Shown piece by piece: positions 1-8,826 of a stretch of DNA of 64,000 nt. Within the stretch, counting starts at the first letter, position 1. Each line of letters begins with the position of its first letter. The notes below the pieces were generated by a model that made no database searches, was not told where the DNA came from, and was given only the letters and a program-made list of their open reading frames with translations. Made by a program: the position numbers and the translations under genes. The DNA comes from M3007 sp964621185 (GTDB lineage: Bacteria; Bacteroidota; Bacteroidia; Chitinophagales; Saprospiraceae), in assembly GCA_964621185.1 (NCBI GenBank), contig CAZULM010000007.1, positions 100,967-164,966 of the forward strand. Direction: 5' to 3'.

Positions 1-1959
1 GGCCATTCGCTTTTTGCGTCCGTGCTGCACGGCACTTGGAAAGACACCAAAATCAACATCCTCGACACCCCAGGTCTCGATGATTTCGCCGGAGAAGTAG
101 TAACGGCATTGAAAGTTGCCGATACCGCCCTGATGTTGCTCAACGCCCGCAGCGGGGTGGAGGTCGGTACAGAACTGCTTTGGGAGTACATTGAAAGCAA
201 TGAGACGCCCACACTTTTTGTCGTCAACCAACTGGACCATGAAAAAGCCGACTTTGAAGCCACGCTGGAACAGGCTAGGAACCGCTTCGGCAACCGCGTT
301 TTGCCCTTCCAGTTCCCGGTGAACCAAGGCCCTGGTTTCAACGCCATCGTTGACGCCTTGCGCATGATCATGTACGTGTTCCCGCCAGAAGGTGGCAAAC
401 CTGCCAAAAAACCAATCCCTGCCGAGCACGAAGCTCGCGCCAACGAGCTCCATGCCGCCCTCGTTGAGGCCGCAGCCGAGAACGACGATGCGCTGATGGA
501 AAAATATTTTGAAGAGGGCACGCTCAACGAAGCAGAACTCGCCCGTGGCCTGAAAATCGGGCTGGCCCACCGCCAATATTTCCCGGTATTCTGCGCTTCG
601 GCCCAGCAAGATATGGGAAGCGGCCGCATCATGGGCTTTATCCACGACATCTGCCCAAGCCCCGCCGATCGCCCCGCAGCGGCTTTGGAAAGCGGCGGTT
701 CCAAACCATGCGACCCCAGTGCCCGCCCTTGTGTGTTCATTTTTAAAACGGTAAACGAACCGAAAGTGGGCAATGTCTCCTACTTCAAGGTGTATTCAGG
801 CGTGCTGAAAGCCGGCGATGAACTGGTGAACGCCGACACGGGCAACGCCGAGCGCTTTTCACAACTGTTTGAAAGCGAAGGCAAAAACCGCGATCAGGTA
901 GAAGAATTGCGGGCAGGCGATATTGGCTGCACCGTCAAATTGAAAGGCACCCATACCAACCAGACCCTTAACCCAAAAGGGGCCGACCTTAAAATTGAAC
1001 GGATCCACTTCCCGGCACCGCGCATCCGCATGGCCGTGGTGCCGCCGAGCAAGGCCGAGGTGGAAAAAATGGCAAATGCGCTGCACTCCATCCACGAAGA
1101 AGACCCCACCCTCATCATCGAGCAAAGCGTCGAGCTCAAGCAGACCATCATTCATGGACAGGGCGAGATGCACCTGGAAATCGTGCGCTACAAAGCCGAG
1201 CAAAATTTCGGGGTCGCCATGGAATTCATCGAGCCGCGCATCCCATATCGGGAGACCATTACCAAGGAAGTCAACCAGGACTACCGCCACAAAAAGCAAA
1301 CGGGCGGCGCCGGCCAGTTCGCAGAGGTGCACATGCGGATCGAGCCCTATTTCGACGGAATGCCCGCACCCCATGGCCTGAATGCCAAAAACATCGAGGT
1401 GGAAGAACTGAAATGGGGCGGCAAATTTTCTTTCGTTTGGGCCATTGTCGGCGGGGTCATCGACTCCCGCTTCACCAACGCCATCAAAAAAGGCATCATG
1501 TCGAAAATGGAAGAAGGCCCCGGCACCGGTTCCTACTGCCGCGACATCCGGGTATCGATCTACGACGGTAAAATGCACGACGTGGACTCCAACGATATGG
1601 CTTTCCAGACAGCCTCCACCATGGCCTTCAAAGAAGCGTTCCACAAGGCAGGGCCACAGATTATGGAGCCGATATACGACCTGGAAGTGATGTGCGACGC
1701 AGAAGTGATGGGCAATGTGATGGGCGACCTGCAAACCCGCCGCGCCATCATCATGGGTATGGACGCCGACGGGCACTACCAGGTAATCAAGGCGCGGGTG
1801 CCGCTGAAAGAGCTGCACAAGTACTCTTCTTCGCTGCGCTCGCTCACACAGGGCAAGGCCAAGTTCAGCATGAAGTTCGCCGATTATGCAGCATTGCCGG
1901 GAGATCTTCAGGCCAAGCTGACGGCTGAATACGCCGCAATGGCGCATGACGAGCATTGA
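1..1959 (+). CDS. EF-G paralogue (EF-G2-like), 5' end outside window
   Basis: Translation elongation factor G-like protein, open at the left edge; 652 codons are visible and roughly 50-60 N-terminal residues including the P-loop are missing. The G3 motif reads DTPGLDDF (Leu codon at 76-78) where canonical EF-G has DTPGHVDF, so the catalytic His is Leu. The G4 motif reads NQLD (226-237) instead of NKxD. Domains II to V follow to the C-terminus. The ORF is continuous from base 1, so the GTG at 22 is not the start. Known: an EF-G paralogue without GTPase activity has been described in Bacteroides. Inference: this is the same type, acting as an alternative ribosomal translocase. It is followed by a hairpin and then an unrelated surface-protein gene. 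Confidence 0.88.
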   Translation, partial: GHSLFASVLHGTWKDTKINILDTPGLDDFAGEVVTALKVADTALMLLNARSGVEVGTELLWEYIESNETPTLFVVNQLDHEKADFEATLEQARNRFGNRVLPFQFPVNQGPGFNAIVDALRMIMYVFPPEGGKPAKKPIPAEHEARANELHAALVEAAAENDDALMEKYFEEGTLNEAELARGLKIGLAHRQYFPVFCASAQQDMGSGRIMGFIHDICPSPADRPAAALESGGSKPCDPSARPCVFIFKTVNEPKVGNVSYFKVYSGVLKAGDELVNADTGNAERFSQLFESEGKNRDQVEELRAGDIGCTVKLKGTHTNQTLNPKGADLKIERIHFPAPRIRMAVVPPSKAEVEKMANALHSIHEEDPTLIIEQSVELKQTIIHGQGEMHLEIVRYKAEQNFGVAMEFIEPRIPYRETITKEVNQDYRHKKQTGGAGQFAEVHMRIEPYFDGMPAPHGLNAKNIEVEELKWGGKFSFVWAIVGGVIDSRFTNAIKKGIMSKMEEGPGTGSYCRDIRVSIYDGKMHDVDSNDMAFQTASTMAFKEAFHKAGPQIMEPIYDLEVMCDAEVMGNVMGDLQTRRAIIMGMDADGHYQVIKARVPLKELHKYSSSLRSLTQGKAKFSMKFADYAALPGDLQAKLTAEYAAMAHDEH

Positions 1960-1981
1960 TATTAATCAAATTTTTAGGCTC

Positions 1982-2012
1982 AAGGGTCGGCTGTCGTACA
2001 CGGTCGGCCCTT
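1982..2012 (+). terminator. Hairpin after the EF-G paralogue
   Basis: Arms at 1982-1991 and 2003-2012 pair over 10 bp with two G-T pairs and an 11-base loop. It sits 23 bases after the stop codon. There is no long T tract, so intrinsic termination is likely but not certain. Confidence 0.5.
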
Positions 2013-2263
2013 GTGCATTTGAACGGCAGCGCCAATATTTTTCATCGGGGAAAGATTTTTTTTTAAGGGTGTTGGCGGCAATACCTTAAAAGAATAAGCG
2101 TTTTTCCCGAGCATTCATACGTTAAAATTTGGAAAAATGATTTTCTTGAAGTTGGATGTTTTGACAGGCTAAAGCCTTGATTTTAATAAAAAAATAACAG
2201 TAAAAAAATCTTCATGCAGCGGATTGGCAGTTTTAAGGCTCTTACGAATTCAATTACAATCCC

Positions 2264-2271
2264 TATTTTTG
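2264..2271 (+). promoter_or_regulatory. -7 element of the large surface-protein gene
   Basis: TATTTTTG matches the Bacteroidota -7 consensus TAnnTTTG and lies 65 bases before the ATG at 2337. It falls inside the longer open frame beginning at 2214, which argues against that upstream start. No clear -33 TTG is seen. Bases 2013-2263 hold only AT-rich sequence without a gene. Confidence 0.45.
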
Positions 2272-2336
2272 AGCCGAACACTAAAAATTGTACACTGAAC
2301 AGGGCCCCTTCCCGTCACCTGTCAAAAGCTCATTTG

Positions 2337-5300
2337 ATGAAGCAAACCTTTACACTGTCCTCGATAATTTTATTGGCATTGCTATTCCAGGCGCAGCGAT
2401 CTTTTGCGCAGTGCAGCACACAAACGTGTCAATTGCCGCAGTACTCCGACAATGCTCCAGGAGCCTGTATTTTGCCTGCACCCTCTGCCTTGGATTGCTA
2501 TTATGGTGCGACGATCCCCAGCGTTCCACAGTCATTCCCACCCTTCTGGTGCACCACCATTGAAAACAACCAATGGTTCGCCTTTACGGCTGATGCCACG
2601 ACCGCATCTTTCAACCTTTCTGTGTTCGGCTGTGCCTCCGGAAGCGGGATCCAGGCTGCGGTATTGTCAACCACCGACTGTATCGACTTCACCTTCGTGT
2701 CGGCTTGTTTGGGCAATATTGGGTCAAACACCACGCAAAACCTGCTTGCGTCCAACCTCGTGCCAGGCCAGAACTACTACCTGATGATCGACGGCAACGC
2801 AGGCGCGGTATGTGATTTTGCGATCAATGCTTCCCTGCCAACGGTCACAGGCACAACAAACGGTCTTTGCATCCCTTCTTCCGCAACGGGCACGTACCAA
2901 ACTGCTGGCAACTCAACCTGGACGATCAACCCGCCTTCTGCGGGAAATATCATTGGCAGCGCCATTGGTACATCCATAACGGTACAATGGCTGGAACCCG
3001 GCCCCGCTGAAGTTTGCGCCACCAGCACCCAATGCCCCGGTGCACCGGAGTTTTGCCTGCCCGTATTTATCGGGGAAGATGTGATGACCACAGAAGAGGT
3101 GAATTTATGCCAGGGTAAAACCGTGATGTGCGGCGGCAGCACTTTTTCTCAGGCAGGCACCTTTATGGTCAACCTCCCAACCTATCTGAACTGTGACAGT
3201 ATCATCAATTGCGTGGTTCATTTGATCCCAACCGTTTATACCGATATCAATGTAAATATCTGCCAAAACGGAACTGCCACCTGCGCCGGCGAGGAATTTT
3301 TTGCGCCGGGTAATTACAACGTCCCATTTCTCAATTTCCAGGGCTGCGACAGTATTGTAAGGTGCCATGTAAAACTTGTGCCAACCTATAACTCCCCAAT
3401 TAAACTTGTCAATTTATGTGGCCCTGCCCAGTATCAGGTTTGCGATGCCATCTATACTACTTCAGGCTTGTACTCCGAGATATGTACCGGTTACCTGGGT
3501 TGCGACAGCATCGTCAATACCAATTTGGCAATTCTTGAGCCGAATGCTGTAATTGCCCCTCCAGGCATTCTGGATTGCGACCAAAACGTCAACATCACCC
3601 TGAACGGCTCTGGGTCGAACATCAATACTGCCGTCGGTGGGGTCACGCTCTATAACTGGTACGGCCCGCCGGGTGGTATCATCGGATTTAGCAACCAGCC
3701 AACCGTAGTGGTAGGGCAACCAGGCCAGTATTGTCTCGTGCTCACACATAGCCGCGCAGGGGTATTCTGCCGCGATACCGCTTGCGTCACCGTGACATCT
3801 ACTGGTTCCGTGCCACCGCTGCCACAGATAAGCGGCAACCCGAACCCTTGCGGCGATTCGACATTTGTCTATACAGCGACAGCTGGAGGGCAGCCTTTGC
3901 CCAATGCTTTTCAGTGGACAATCCCGGGCAATTTGTCTTATACGCAGTTGTCGCTCAATACCATACAAGTGACCTGGGACTCCGTTGTAATGGGCAATAT
4001 GTGCGTCACAGCCGTAAATGCTTGCGGCACCTCGCAGCCTGCCTGTATCCCTATTACAGTAATTCCCCCGATACAACAACCCCAAATGGCTGGGCCGACA
4101 AATGTGTGCGCCAACGGCGGCAGTTATTTGTTCACGTTGAACTTAGAACAGATTGGCACAAATTACAACTGGACTGTGCCGCCGGGCGCCGTGCTCACCG
4201 GAAGCGGCGACTCCGTAATGGTCAATTTTCTAAATGCCACTTCGGGACAGGTCTGCGTCACTCCATCCAACGTATGCGGCACGGGAATGCCTGTCTGCCG
4301 AACCGTGCAAGTAAACCCAATCCCGACCGCGGATTTGAGCAGCGATGCGCAAATCTGTGACGGCGAATCCGTGAACCTAACTTTTGCGCTTACGGGCAAT
4401 GGACTGTTTGACGTAACTTGGTCGGTTGGCGGCACGACCTCCACCCTGAACGACATTGCGAACGGACACGTGGTATCGGTGAACCCAACGCAGACTACCA
4501 AATATAAAATCCTCAGCATTTCCGACAATTCGAACCCGACCTGCTCTGCCGCCATTGCAGACAGCGTGACGGTGACCGTTCGGCCAAATTTCAGCGCCAA
4601 TGCCACGGCACAGATATGTGATGGGGAATCGATCCTGCTGGGCGGCGCCCTGCAAACTGTTTCGGGTGTTTACACCGACAGCCTTCAATCCGTATATGGA
4701 TGCGACAGCGTGATCATAACGACCCTGACCGTTCTCCCGATTGATACGACGATACTGACTTCCGCGAGTTGCGACCCCAATTTGGTGGGCACTACGGTAG
4801 ACGTCTATTCCCAGGCAAATGGCTGCGACAGCGTGGTGATACACACGGTGACCTTGCTCCCGTCGGACTCTACCTTCATCAACAAAAAAAGTTGCGATAT
4901 CAACAATGTGGGGGTTTTCACCCAGAACCTGTCCAATATTTATGGGTGCGACAGTACCGTCGTCACAACCGTGGTCTATTCATTGTCAGACACTACGTTG
5001 GTCAGTGCGGCAAATTGCGACCCTAATATGACGGGTGTTTTTGTGCAGAATTTGTTGACATTTGAAGGTTGTGACAGTGTTATCATAACGACCGTGAGTT
5101 TGTTGCCCAGCAACACGACCAACCTGACCGCAACCACTTGCAACCCATCGCAGGTGGGCGTGTTCCCCGTCGTGTTGTCCAACCAATTTGGGTGCGACAG
5201 CACAGTCATTACCACAGTAAGCTTCGTTCCCCTGGATACCACATACCTCACGGGAGCCAATTGCGACCCTAACATGACAGGTGTTTTCACCAATACCCTC

Positions 5301-7631
5301 ACCACTGCGGGCGGTTGCGACAGTGTGCTTGTCACTACGGTGAGCTTGTTGCCGAGCAATACCACCAACCTGACGGGCAGCAGCTGCAATCCGGCGGAAG
5401 TGGGCGTTTTCCCGGTGGTGTTGTCCAACCAGTTTGGCTGTGACAGTACCGTCATTACCACGATCAATTTCGCCCCGTTGGACACTACTTTCCTCACGGG
5501 GGCGAACTGCGACCCTGCCATGACAGGGGTGTTCACCAATACCCTAACTACTTCCGGCGGTTGTGACAGTGTTCTGGTCACTACCGTGAGTTTATTGCCC
5601 AGCAATACGACCAACTTGACGGGCACTACTTGCAACCCCTCGCAAGTGGGTGTATTCCCAGTTGTCCTTTCCAACCAGTTTGGCTGCGACAGTACGGTCA
5701 TCACAACGATCAATTTTGTGCCGCTGGACACTACTTTCCTGACGGGTACGAACTGCGACCCTGCCATGACGGGCGTCTTTACCAATACGCTGACTACCGC
5801 TGGGGGCTGCGACAGTGTGTTGGTGACCACGGTGAGCTTGCTCCCCAGCAGCGCCACGAGCTTGTTCGACCAGAGCTGCAATCCGTCTGAAGTCGGGGTG
5901 TTCACGAATGTGCTTTCCAATCAATTCGGCTGCGACAGCACCGTGACCTTGACGGTTACATTCGCGCCAATCGATTCCGTTTTCCTGACGGCCACCACCT
6001 GCGACCCGGCAAGTGCCGGCGTTTTTGCCCAGGATTATGTGACCCCTGCCGGATGCGACAGCGTAGCCGTGACTACGGTCTCCTTGTTGCCCAGCAACCA
6101 GACAGCCGTGCAGACCTTTACTTGCGACCCTGCTATGGCGGGCGTTTTTGTGTATCCTTTGGTCAATATTTTCGGTTGCGACAGTATCGTGACGGAAACG
6201 AGGTCCTTATTGCCCAGCAGTATGACGAATATTGCGCTGACTACCTGCAATCCAACACAAGTCGGCGTAGTAACCCAGGTGGTTCCAAACCAGTGGGGAT
6301 GTGACAGTACAATTGTTACCACGACTACCTTGTTGCCGGCCAACAGCTGCGGCGTTTCGGCAACCCTGCAAGGCTCGAACATCCCTTGTGCGAACAATAC
6401 AGGCAACCTAACCCTGACCATGACAGTGGGACAACCGCCGTTCAATTACACCGTGCTGCTTGGCGGTACGCCTGTAGCCAATGGCGTGGTGAACGCATTG
6501 AATGTGCCGAACGCGATCAGCGGGCTCGCTCCTGGAAACTATACCTTGAGCATTACTTCGCCCAATGGTTACAGCACAACGGCGCAGGCTACCATCGTGC
6601 AATTGGTGCCGCCAAGCCTCAGCAGCGTTGCCAATTCGGACTATGCGGGCTTTGATGTGAGCTGCAACGGGGCTTCCGACGGAACGGCGCTTGCCTCAGC
6701 ATCGGGCGGCTTGCCACCTTATTCCTTCAGTTGGTCGAATGGGGGCAACGGCACCCAAATCAACAACCTGGCTGCCGGCCTCTACACCGTTACTGTCGTG
6801 GATGCCAACAATTGCACGAATGTTTCCACGGTGTCACTTACCCAGCCCACTGAAATGGTGCTGACTTTCACCGTCAACGACCTGGATTGCTTCGGCCAAA
6901 ACGATGGCACCATACAGGTGCAAGCCAGCGGCGGCGCACCGCCGTATTCCTTCTCCCTGAACAATGGCCCTGAACAGGCTTCCAACTTGTTCACGAACCT
7001 CAGCGCAGGGGCTTATACTGTGGTGACTTCCGATGCCAACGACTGCACCCAAACAGAAGCATTGGTGATCAATGCAGCCTTCCATCCCACGGTGGAATTG
7101 GGCGATAACCTCTCCATTGAACTTGGCGACGAAACGGTGATACAAGCCGTGGTGAACGTGCCGCTCGACAGTATCCTTTCGGTGGTTTGGACACCGCCGT
7201 TCGACACCTCCGAGTGCCCGAGCTGTTTGACTCAGGTGGTAGCGCCCGTTGTTTCCACAACGTATTCTATTCAGATTGAGACACTCAACGGCTGTACCGA
7301 CGAAGACAAGGTCACGGTGCTGGTTGACCGTCGCAGGCAAGTTTATATCCCGAACGTGTTCTCGCCAAACCTGGACGGGTCTAACGACATTTTCACCGTG
7401 TACGCCAAGCCAGGCACGGTGCGCACCATTCGTTCCTTGCGGATTTTCGACCGCTGGGGTGATGCCTTGTACCTCCTGGAAGATTTCCCGCCCAACAGCC
7501 CGACCCAAGGATGGGACGGAACATACAGGGGCAAACCGATGAACCCGGCGGTATTCGTCTGGATGGTGGAAATCGAGTTTTTGGACGGCCTTGTGGAACT
7601 GTACAAGGGTGATGTGACCATTGTGCGCTAA
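2337..7631 (+). CDS. Giant repeat-rich T9SS type B surface protein
   Basis: Predicted secreted protein of 1764 residues. The start at 2337 is chosen because it gives a clean signal peptide (MKQTFTLSSIILLALLF...SFAQ); the frame opens earlier but without one. The middle carries 17 C-D-S motifs (16 GCDS, one NCDS), each followed by a beta-strand-like VxxTTVxLLP; thirteen units of exactly 41 residues lie at about residues 799-1331. Two SprB-like repeats (SCNGxxDG and DCFGQNDG types, each ending in DAN-C) follow near residues 1430-1590. The tail (IPNVFSPNLDGSND, then FDRWG, GWDGTYRG) is the gliding-motility-associated type B sorting domain recognised by the T9SS. Role inferred: surface adhesin or filament. 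Many Cys occur in pairs per repeat, so disulphides are plausible. Ligand unknown. Confidence 0.88.
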   Translation: MKQTFTLSSIILLALLFQAQRSFAQCSTQTCQLPQYSDNAPGACILPAPSALDCYYGATIPSVPQSFPPFWCTTIENNQWFAFTADATTASFNLSVFGCASGSGIQAAVLSTTDCIDFTFVSACLGNIGSNTTQNLLASNLVPGQNYYLMIDGNAGAVCDFAINASLPTVTGTTNGLCIPSSATGTYQTAGNSTWTINPPSAGNIIGSAIGTSITVQWLEPGPAEVCATSTQCPGAPEFCLPVFIGEDVMTTEEVNLCQGKTVMCGGSTFSQAGTFMVNLPTYLNCDSIINCVVHLIPTVYTDINVNICQNGTATCAGEEFFAPGNYNVPFLNFQGCDSIVRCHVKLVPTYNSPIKLVNLCGPAQYQVCDAIYTTSGLYSEICTGYLGCDSIVNTNLAILEPNAVIAPPGILDCDQNVNITLNGSGSNINTAVGGVTLYNWYGPPGGIIGFSNQPTVVVGQPGQYCLVLTHSRAGVFCRDTACVTVTSTGSVPPLPQISGNPNPCGDSTFVYTATAGGQPLPNAFQWTIPGNLSYTQLSLNTIQVTWDSVVMGNMCVTAVNACGTSQPACIPITVIPPIQQPQMAGPTNVCANGGSYLFTLNLEQIGTNYNWTVPPGAVLTGSGDSVMVNFLNATSGQVCVTPSNVCGTGMPVCRTVQVNPIPTADLSSDAQICDGESVNLTFALTGNGLFDVTWSVGGTTSTLNDIANGHVVSVNPTQTTKYKILSISDNSNPTCSAAIADSVTVTVRPNFSANATAQICDGESILLGGALQTVSGVYTDSLQSVYGCDSVIITTLTVLPIDTTILTSASCDPNLVGTTVDVYSQANGCDSVVIHTVTLLPSDSTFINKKSCDINNVGVFTQNLSNIYGCDSTVVTTVVYSLSDTTLVSAANCDPNMTGVFVQNLLTFEGCDSVIITTVSLLPSNTTNLTATTCNPSQVGVFPVVLSNQFGCDSTVITTVSFVPLDTTYLTGANCDPNMTGVFTNTLTTAGGCDSVLVTTVSLLPSNTTNLTGSSCNPAEVGVFPVVLSNQFGCDSTVITTINFAPLDTTFLTGANCDPAMTGVFTNTLTTSGGCDSVLVTTVSLLPSNTTNLTGTTCNPSQVGVFPVVLSNQFGCDSTVITTINFVPLDTTFLTGTNCDPAMTGVFTNTLTTAGGCDSVLVTTVSLLPSSATSLFDQSCNPSEVGVFTNVLSNQFGCDSTVTLTVTFAPIDSVFLTATTCDPASAGVFAQDYVTPAGCDSVAVTTVSLLPSNQTAVQTFTCDPAMAGVFVYPLVNIFGCDSIVTETRSLLPSSMTNIALTTCNPTQVGVVTQVVPNQWGCDSTIVTTTTLLPANSCGVSATLQGSNIPCANNTGNLTLTMTVGQPPFNYTVLLGGTPVANGVVNALNVPNAISGLAPGNYTLSITSPNGYSTTAQATIVQLVPPSLSSVANSDYAGFDVSCNGASDGTALASASGGLPPYSFSWSNGGNGTQINNLAAGLYTVTVVDANNCTNVSTVSLTQPTEMVLTFTVNDLDCFGQNDGTIQVQASGGAPPYSFSLNNGPEQASNLFTNLSAGAYTVVTSDANDCTQTEALVINAAFHPTVELGDNLSIELGDETVIQAVVNVPLDSILSVVWTPPFDTSECPSCLTQVVAPVVSTTYSIQIETLNGCTDEDKVTVLVDRRRQVYIPNVFSPNLDGSNDIFTVYAKPGTVRTIRSLRIFDRWGDALYLLEDFPPNSPTQGWDGTYRGKPMNPAVFVWMVEIEFLDGLVELYKGDVTIVR
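4731..6329 (+). repeat. Thirteen in-frame 123-bp repeats
   Basis: The codons for the LP dipeptide after each GCDS block recur at 4731, 4854, 4977, 5100, 5223 and so on to 6330, exactly 123 bp apart without a single indel. Between 5100 and 6084 the units alternate in type, making a 246-bp higher-order repeat with starts at 5100, 5346, 5592 and 5838. Confidence 0.9.
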
Positions 7632-7656
7632 GGAAAACGCAACCAAATAAACCCTG

Positions 7657-7696
7657 ATCGGGCGATGGCAATTTTGTCGTCGCCCGATTCTTTTTT
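7657..7696 (+). terminator. Intrinsic terminator of the surface-protein gene
   Basis: Perfect 9-bp arms ATCGGGCGA (7657-7665) and TCGCCCGAT (7680-7688) with a 14-base loop, followed by TCTTTTTT. It lies 26 bases after the stop. Confidence 0.85.
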
Positions 7697-7724
7697 GGGG
7701 GAAATCTCCCGTGCAAACGAGCCA

Positions 7725-7770
7725 ATGGGGCGTTGCCCCACGCACCCGAACCATAGGGCGATGCCCCATG
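7725..7770. repeat. Two REP-like palindromes beside the transposase
   Basis: GGGGCGTTGCCCC (7727-7739) and a CATAGGGCGATGCCCCATG-type palindrome (7751-7770). Both share the GGGC..GCCC core with the arrays on the other side of the transposase gene, so the gene is bracketed by the same repeat type. Confidence 0.75.
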
Positions 7771-7773
7771 TGT

Positions 7774-8226
7774 CTAATCCCAAACGTATCTCTCGTCAAA
7801 ATCAATCCCGTACTTTTTCAATAATGAGCGAAATTCTGCCTGGAAGTCCTGTTTTCGGTGATGCTCCTTTTGGTTGTCCACATACCTGACCACAACATCA
7901 ATCTCTGACGGTTTGACGGAGAAGGCGCCATACCCTCGTTGCCAATAAAAATTGGCGAACTGCTCTCCTTTGCTTTTTATCCATTTGGAAGAGCTTTTCT
8001 TAACCTCTTCTATCAAATCCATCAGGGCTACTTTTCTGGACAATAGACACACGATGTGTACATGGTCAAGATAGCCTCCGACACGGATCGGGTGACATTC
8101 CATGGCTTGGCAGACACTGCCCAGGTAGGCGAAAAGTTCAGATTCGATGGTTTCAGCGATCTGGGGCTGACGGTATTTGGTGCTGAAAGTGATGTGTACA
8201 CAAATTTTTGCTAATGATTGTGGCAT
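7774..8226 (-). CDS. REP-associated tyrosine transposase (IS200/IS605 Y1 family)
   Basis: 150-residue single-domain HUH transposase. The metal-binding H-V-H pair is seen at residues 55-57 (YLDHVHI) and the probable catalytic Tyr at 115 (VVVRYVDNQ). Length and motifs fit Y1_Tnp (PF01797). Known: RAYT proteins nick single-stranded palindromic REP sequences and are thought to spread them. The gene is intact and flanked on both sides by GC-rich palindromes of one family (7725-7770 and 8393-8762), with further copies across the window, which supports a RAYT rather than a self-mobile IS200. No accessory TnpB or clear element ends were found. The start ATG at 8226 gives the usual MPQSLAKI-type N-terminus. 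Confidence 0.88.
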   Translation of the reverse strand: MPQSLAKICVHITFSTKYRQPQIAETIESELFAYLGSVCQAMECHPIRVGGYLDHVHIVCLLSRKVALMDLIEEVKKSSSKWIKSKGEQFANFYWQRGYGAFSVKPSEIDVVVRYVDNQKEHHRKQDFQAEFRSLLKKYGIDFDERYVWD

Positions 8227-8392
8227 GGTTGAAACGTGTTTTGATAAGATGAAAATTGAGCGTGGTAATGGTTTGATCTATTAAAATTATTGGGGAAAAT
8301 GGACAATTGCAAGTGTGCGGGCGGATTTGGTGCAAAAAATGTTTTACCCAAATCAACATAGAAAATTCTCAGGAGCGCCCATAGGAGTGAAT

Positions 8393-8481
8393 TGCGAACG
8401 AACCCATAGGGCGTTGCCCCACCCGAACGAACCCATAGGGCGTTGCCCCACCCGAACGAACCCATAGGGCGTTGCCCCATG
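8393..8481. repeat. Three tandem 29-bp REP-like units
   Basis: The segment CCCATAGGGCGTTGCCCC starts at 8403, 8432 and 8461, spaced 29 bp and joined by CGAACGAA linkers. The core is a short palindrome with a TT loop. Bases 8227-8392 upstream of the transposase hold no recognisable gene. Confidence 0.85.
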
Positions 8482-8483
8482 CT

Positions 8484-8518
8484 ATTGATTGCGCCCCTTT
8501 GGGGCTAGTGCCGCACTC
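8484..8518. repeat. REP-like palindrome with GCTAGTGCCGC tail
   Basis: GCCCCTTTGGGGC followed by TAGTGCCGC. The same tail after the same palindrome recurs at 38601-38622, and GGGCTAGTGCCGC also forms both arms of the hairpin at 37680-37731. Confidence 0.75.
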
Positions 8519-8534
8519 CAACGAGTCCACCTAG

Positions 8535-8762
8535 CCCCACTGGGGCGTAATCATTACCATGGGGGATCGCCCCATGGCTTAGCCCCAAGGGGGCGTAATC
8601 ATTAACATGGGGGATCGCCCCATAGCCTGGCCCCACGGGGGCGTAATCATTAACATGGGGCATCGCCCCATGGCTTAGCCCCACGGGGGCGTAATCATTA
8701 ACATGGGGCATCGCCCCATGGCTTAGCCCCACGGGGGCGTAATCATTAACATCGGGCACCAC
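8535..8762. repeat. Five tandem 48-bp palindromic repeats
   Basis: TAATCATT recurs at 8548, 8596, 8644, 8692 and 8740, exactly 48 bp apart. Each unit holds two palindromes, ATGGGGCATCGCCCCAT-like and GCCCCACGGGGGC-like. Because 48 is a multiple of three, a minus-strand frame stays open through the array, but it is repeat translation, not a gene. There are no unique spacers, so this is not a CRISPR. Confidence 0.9.
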
Positions 8763-8779
8763 CCTGTGTGAAGTCTGCC

Positions 8780-8787
8780 TATCTTTG
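8780..8787 (+). promoter_or_regulatory. -7 element of the VOC gene
   Basis: TATCTTTG matches TAnnTTTG exactly and lies 39 bases before the ATG at 8827, right after the repeat array. No good -33 element is visible. Confidence 0.5.
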
Positions 8788-8811
8788 CCCGAAACCCGAA
8801 ACCCGAAACCA
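8788..8811 (+). repeat. Short-word leader (CCCGAAA repeats)
   Basis: Three repeats of CCCGAAA in the predicted 5' leader of the VOC gene. The same word forms one arm of the inverted repeat between gldA and gldF (13565-13593). Confidence 0.6.
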
Positions 8812-8826
8812 ACACCTTACATTATC

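Noticed and set aside
859..1956. Long minus-strand frame opposite the EF-G paralogue
   Set aside because: Shadow of a GC-rich coding strand; no recognisable domain, and EF-G is clear on the plus strand.
4976..5920. 314-codon minus-strand frame in the surface-protein repeats
   Set aside because: It keeps the repeat period and arises from the antisense of the 123-bp units.
8535..8762. CRISPR-like array
   Set aside because: Units are contiguous 48-bp palindromic repeats without unique spacers, and no cas gene is near.
8505..8762. Minus-strand 85-codon frame
   Set aside because: It is a translation of the 48-bp repeat, open only because 48 is divisible by three.
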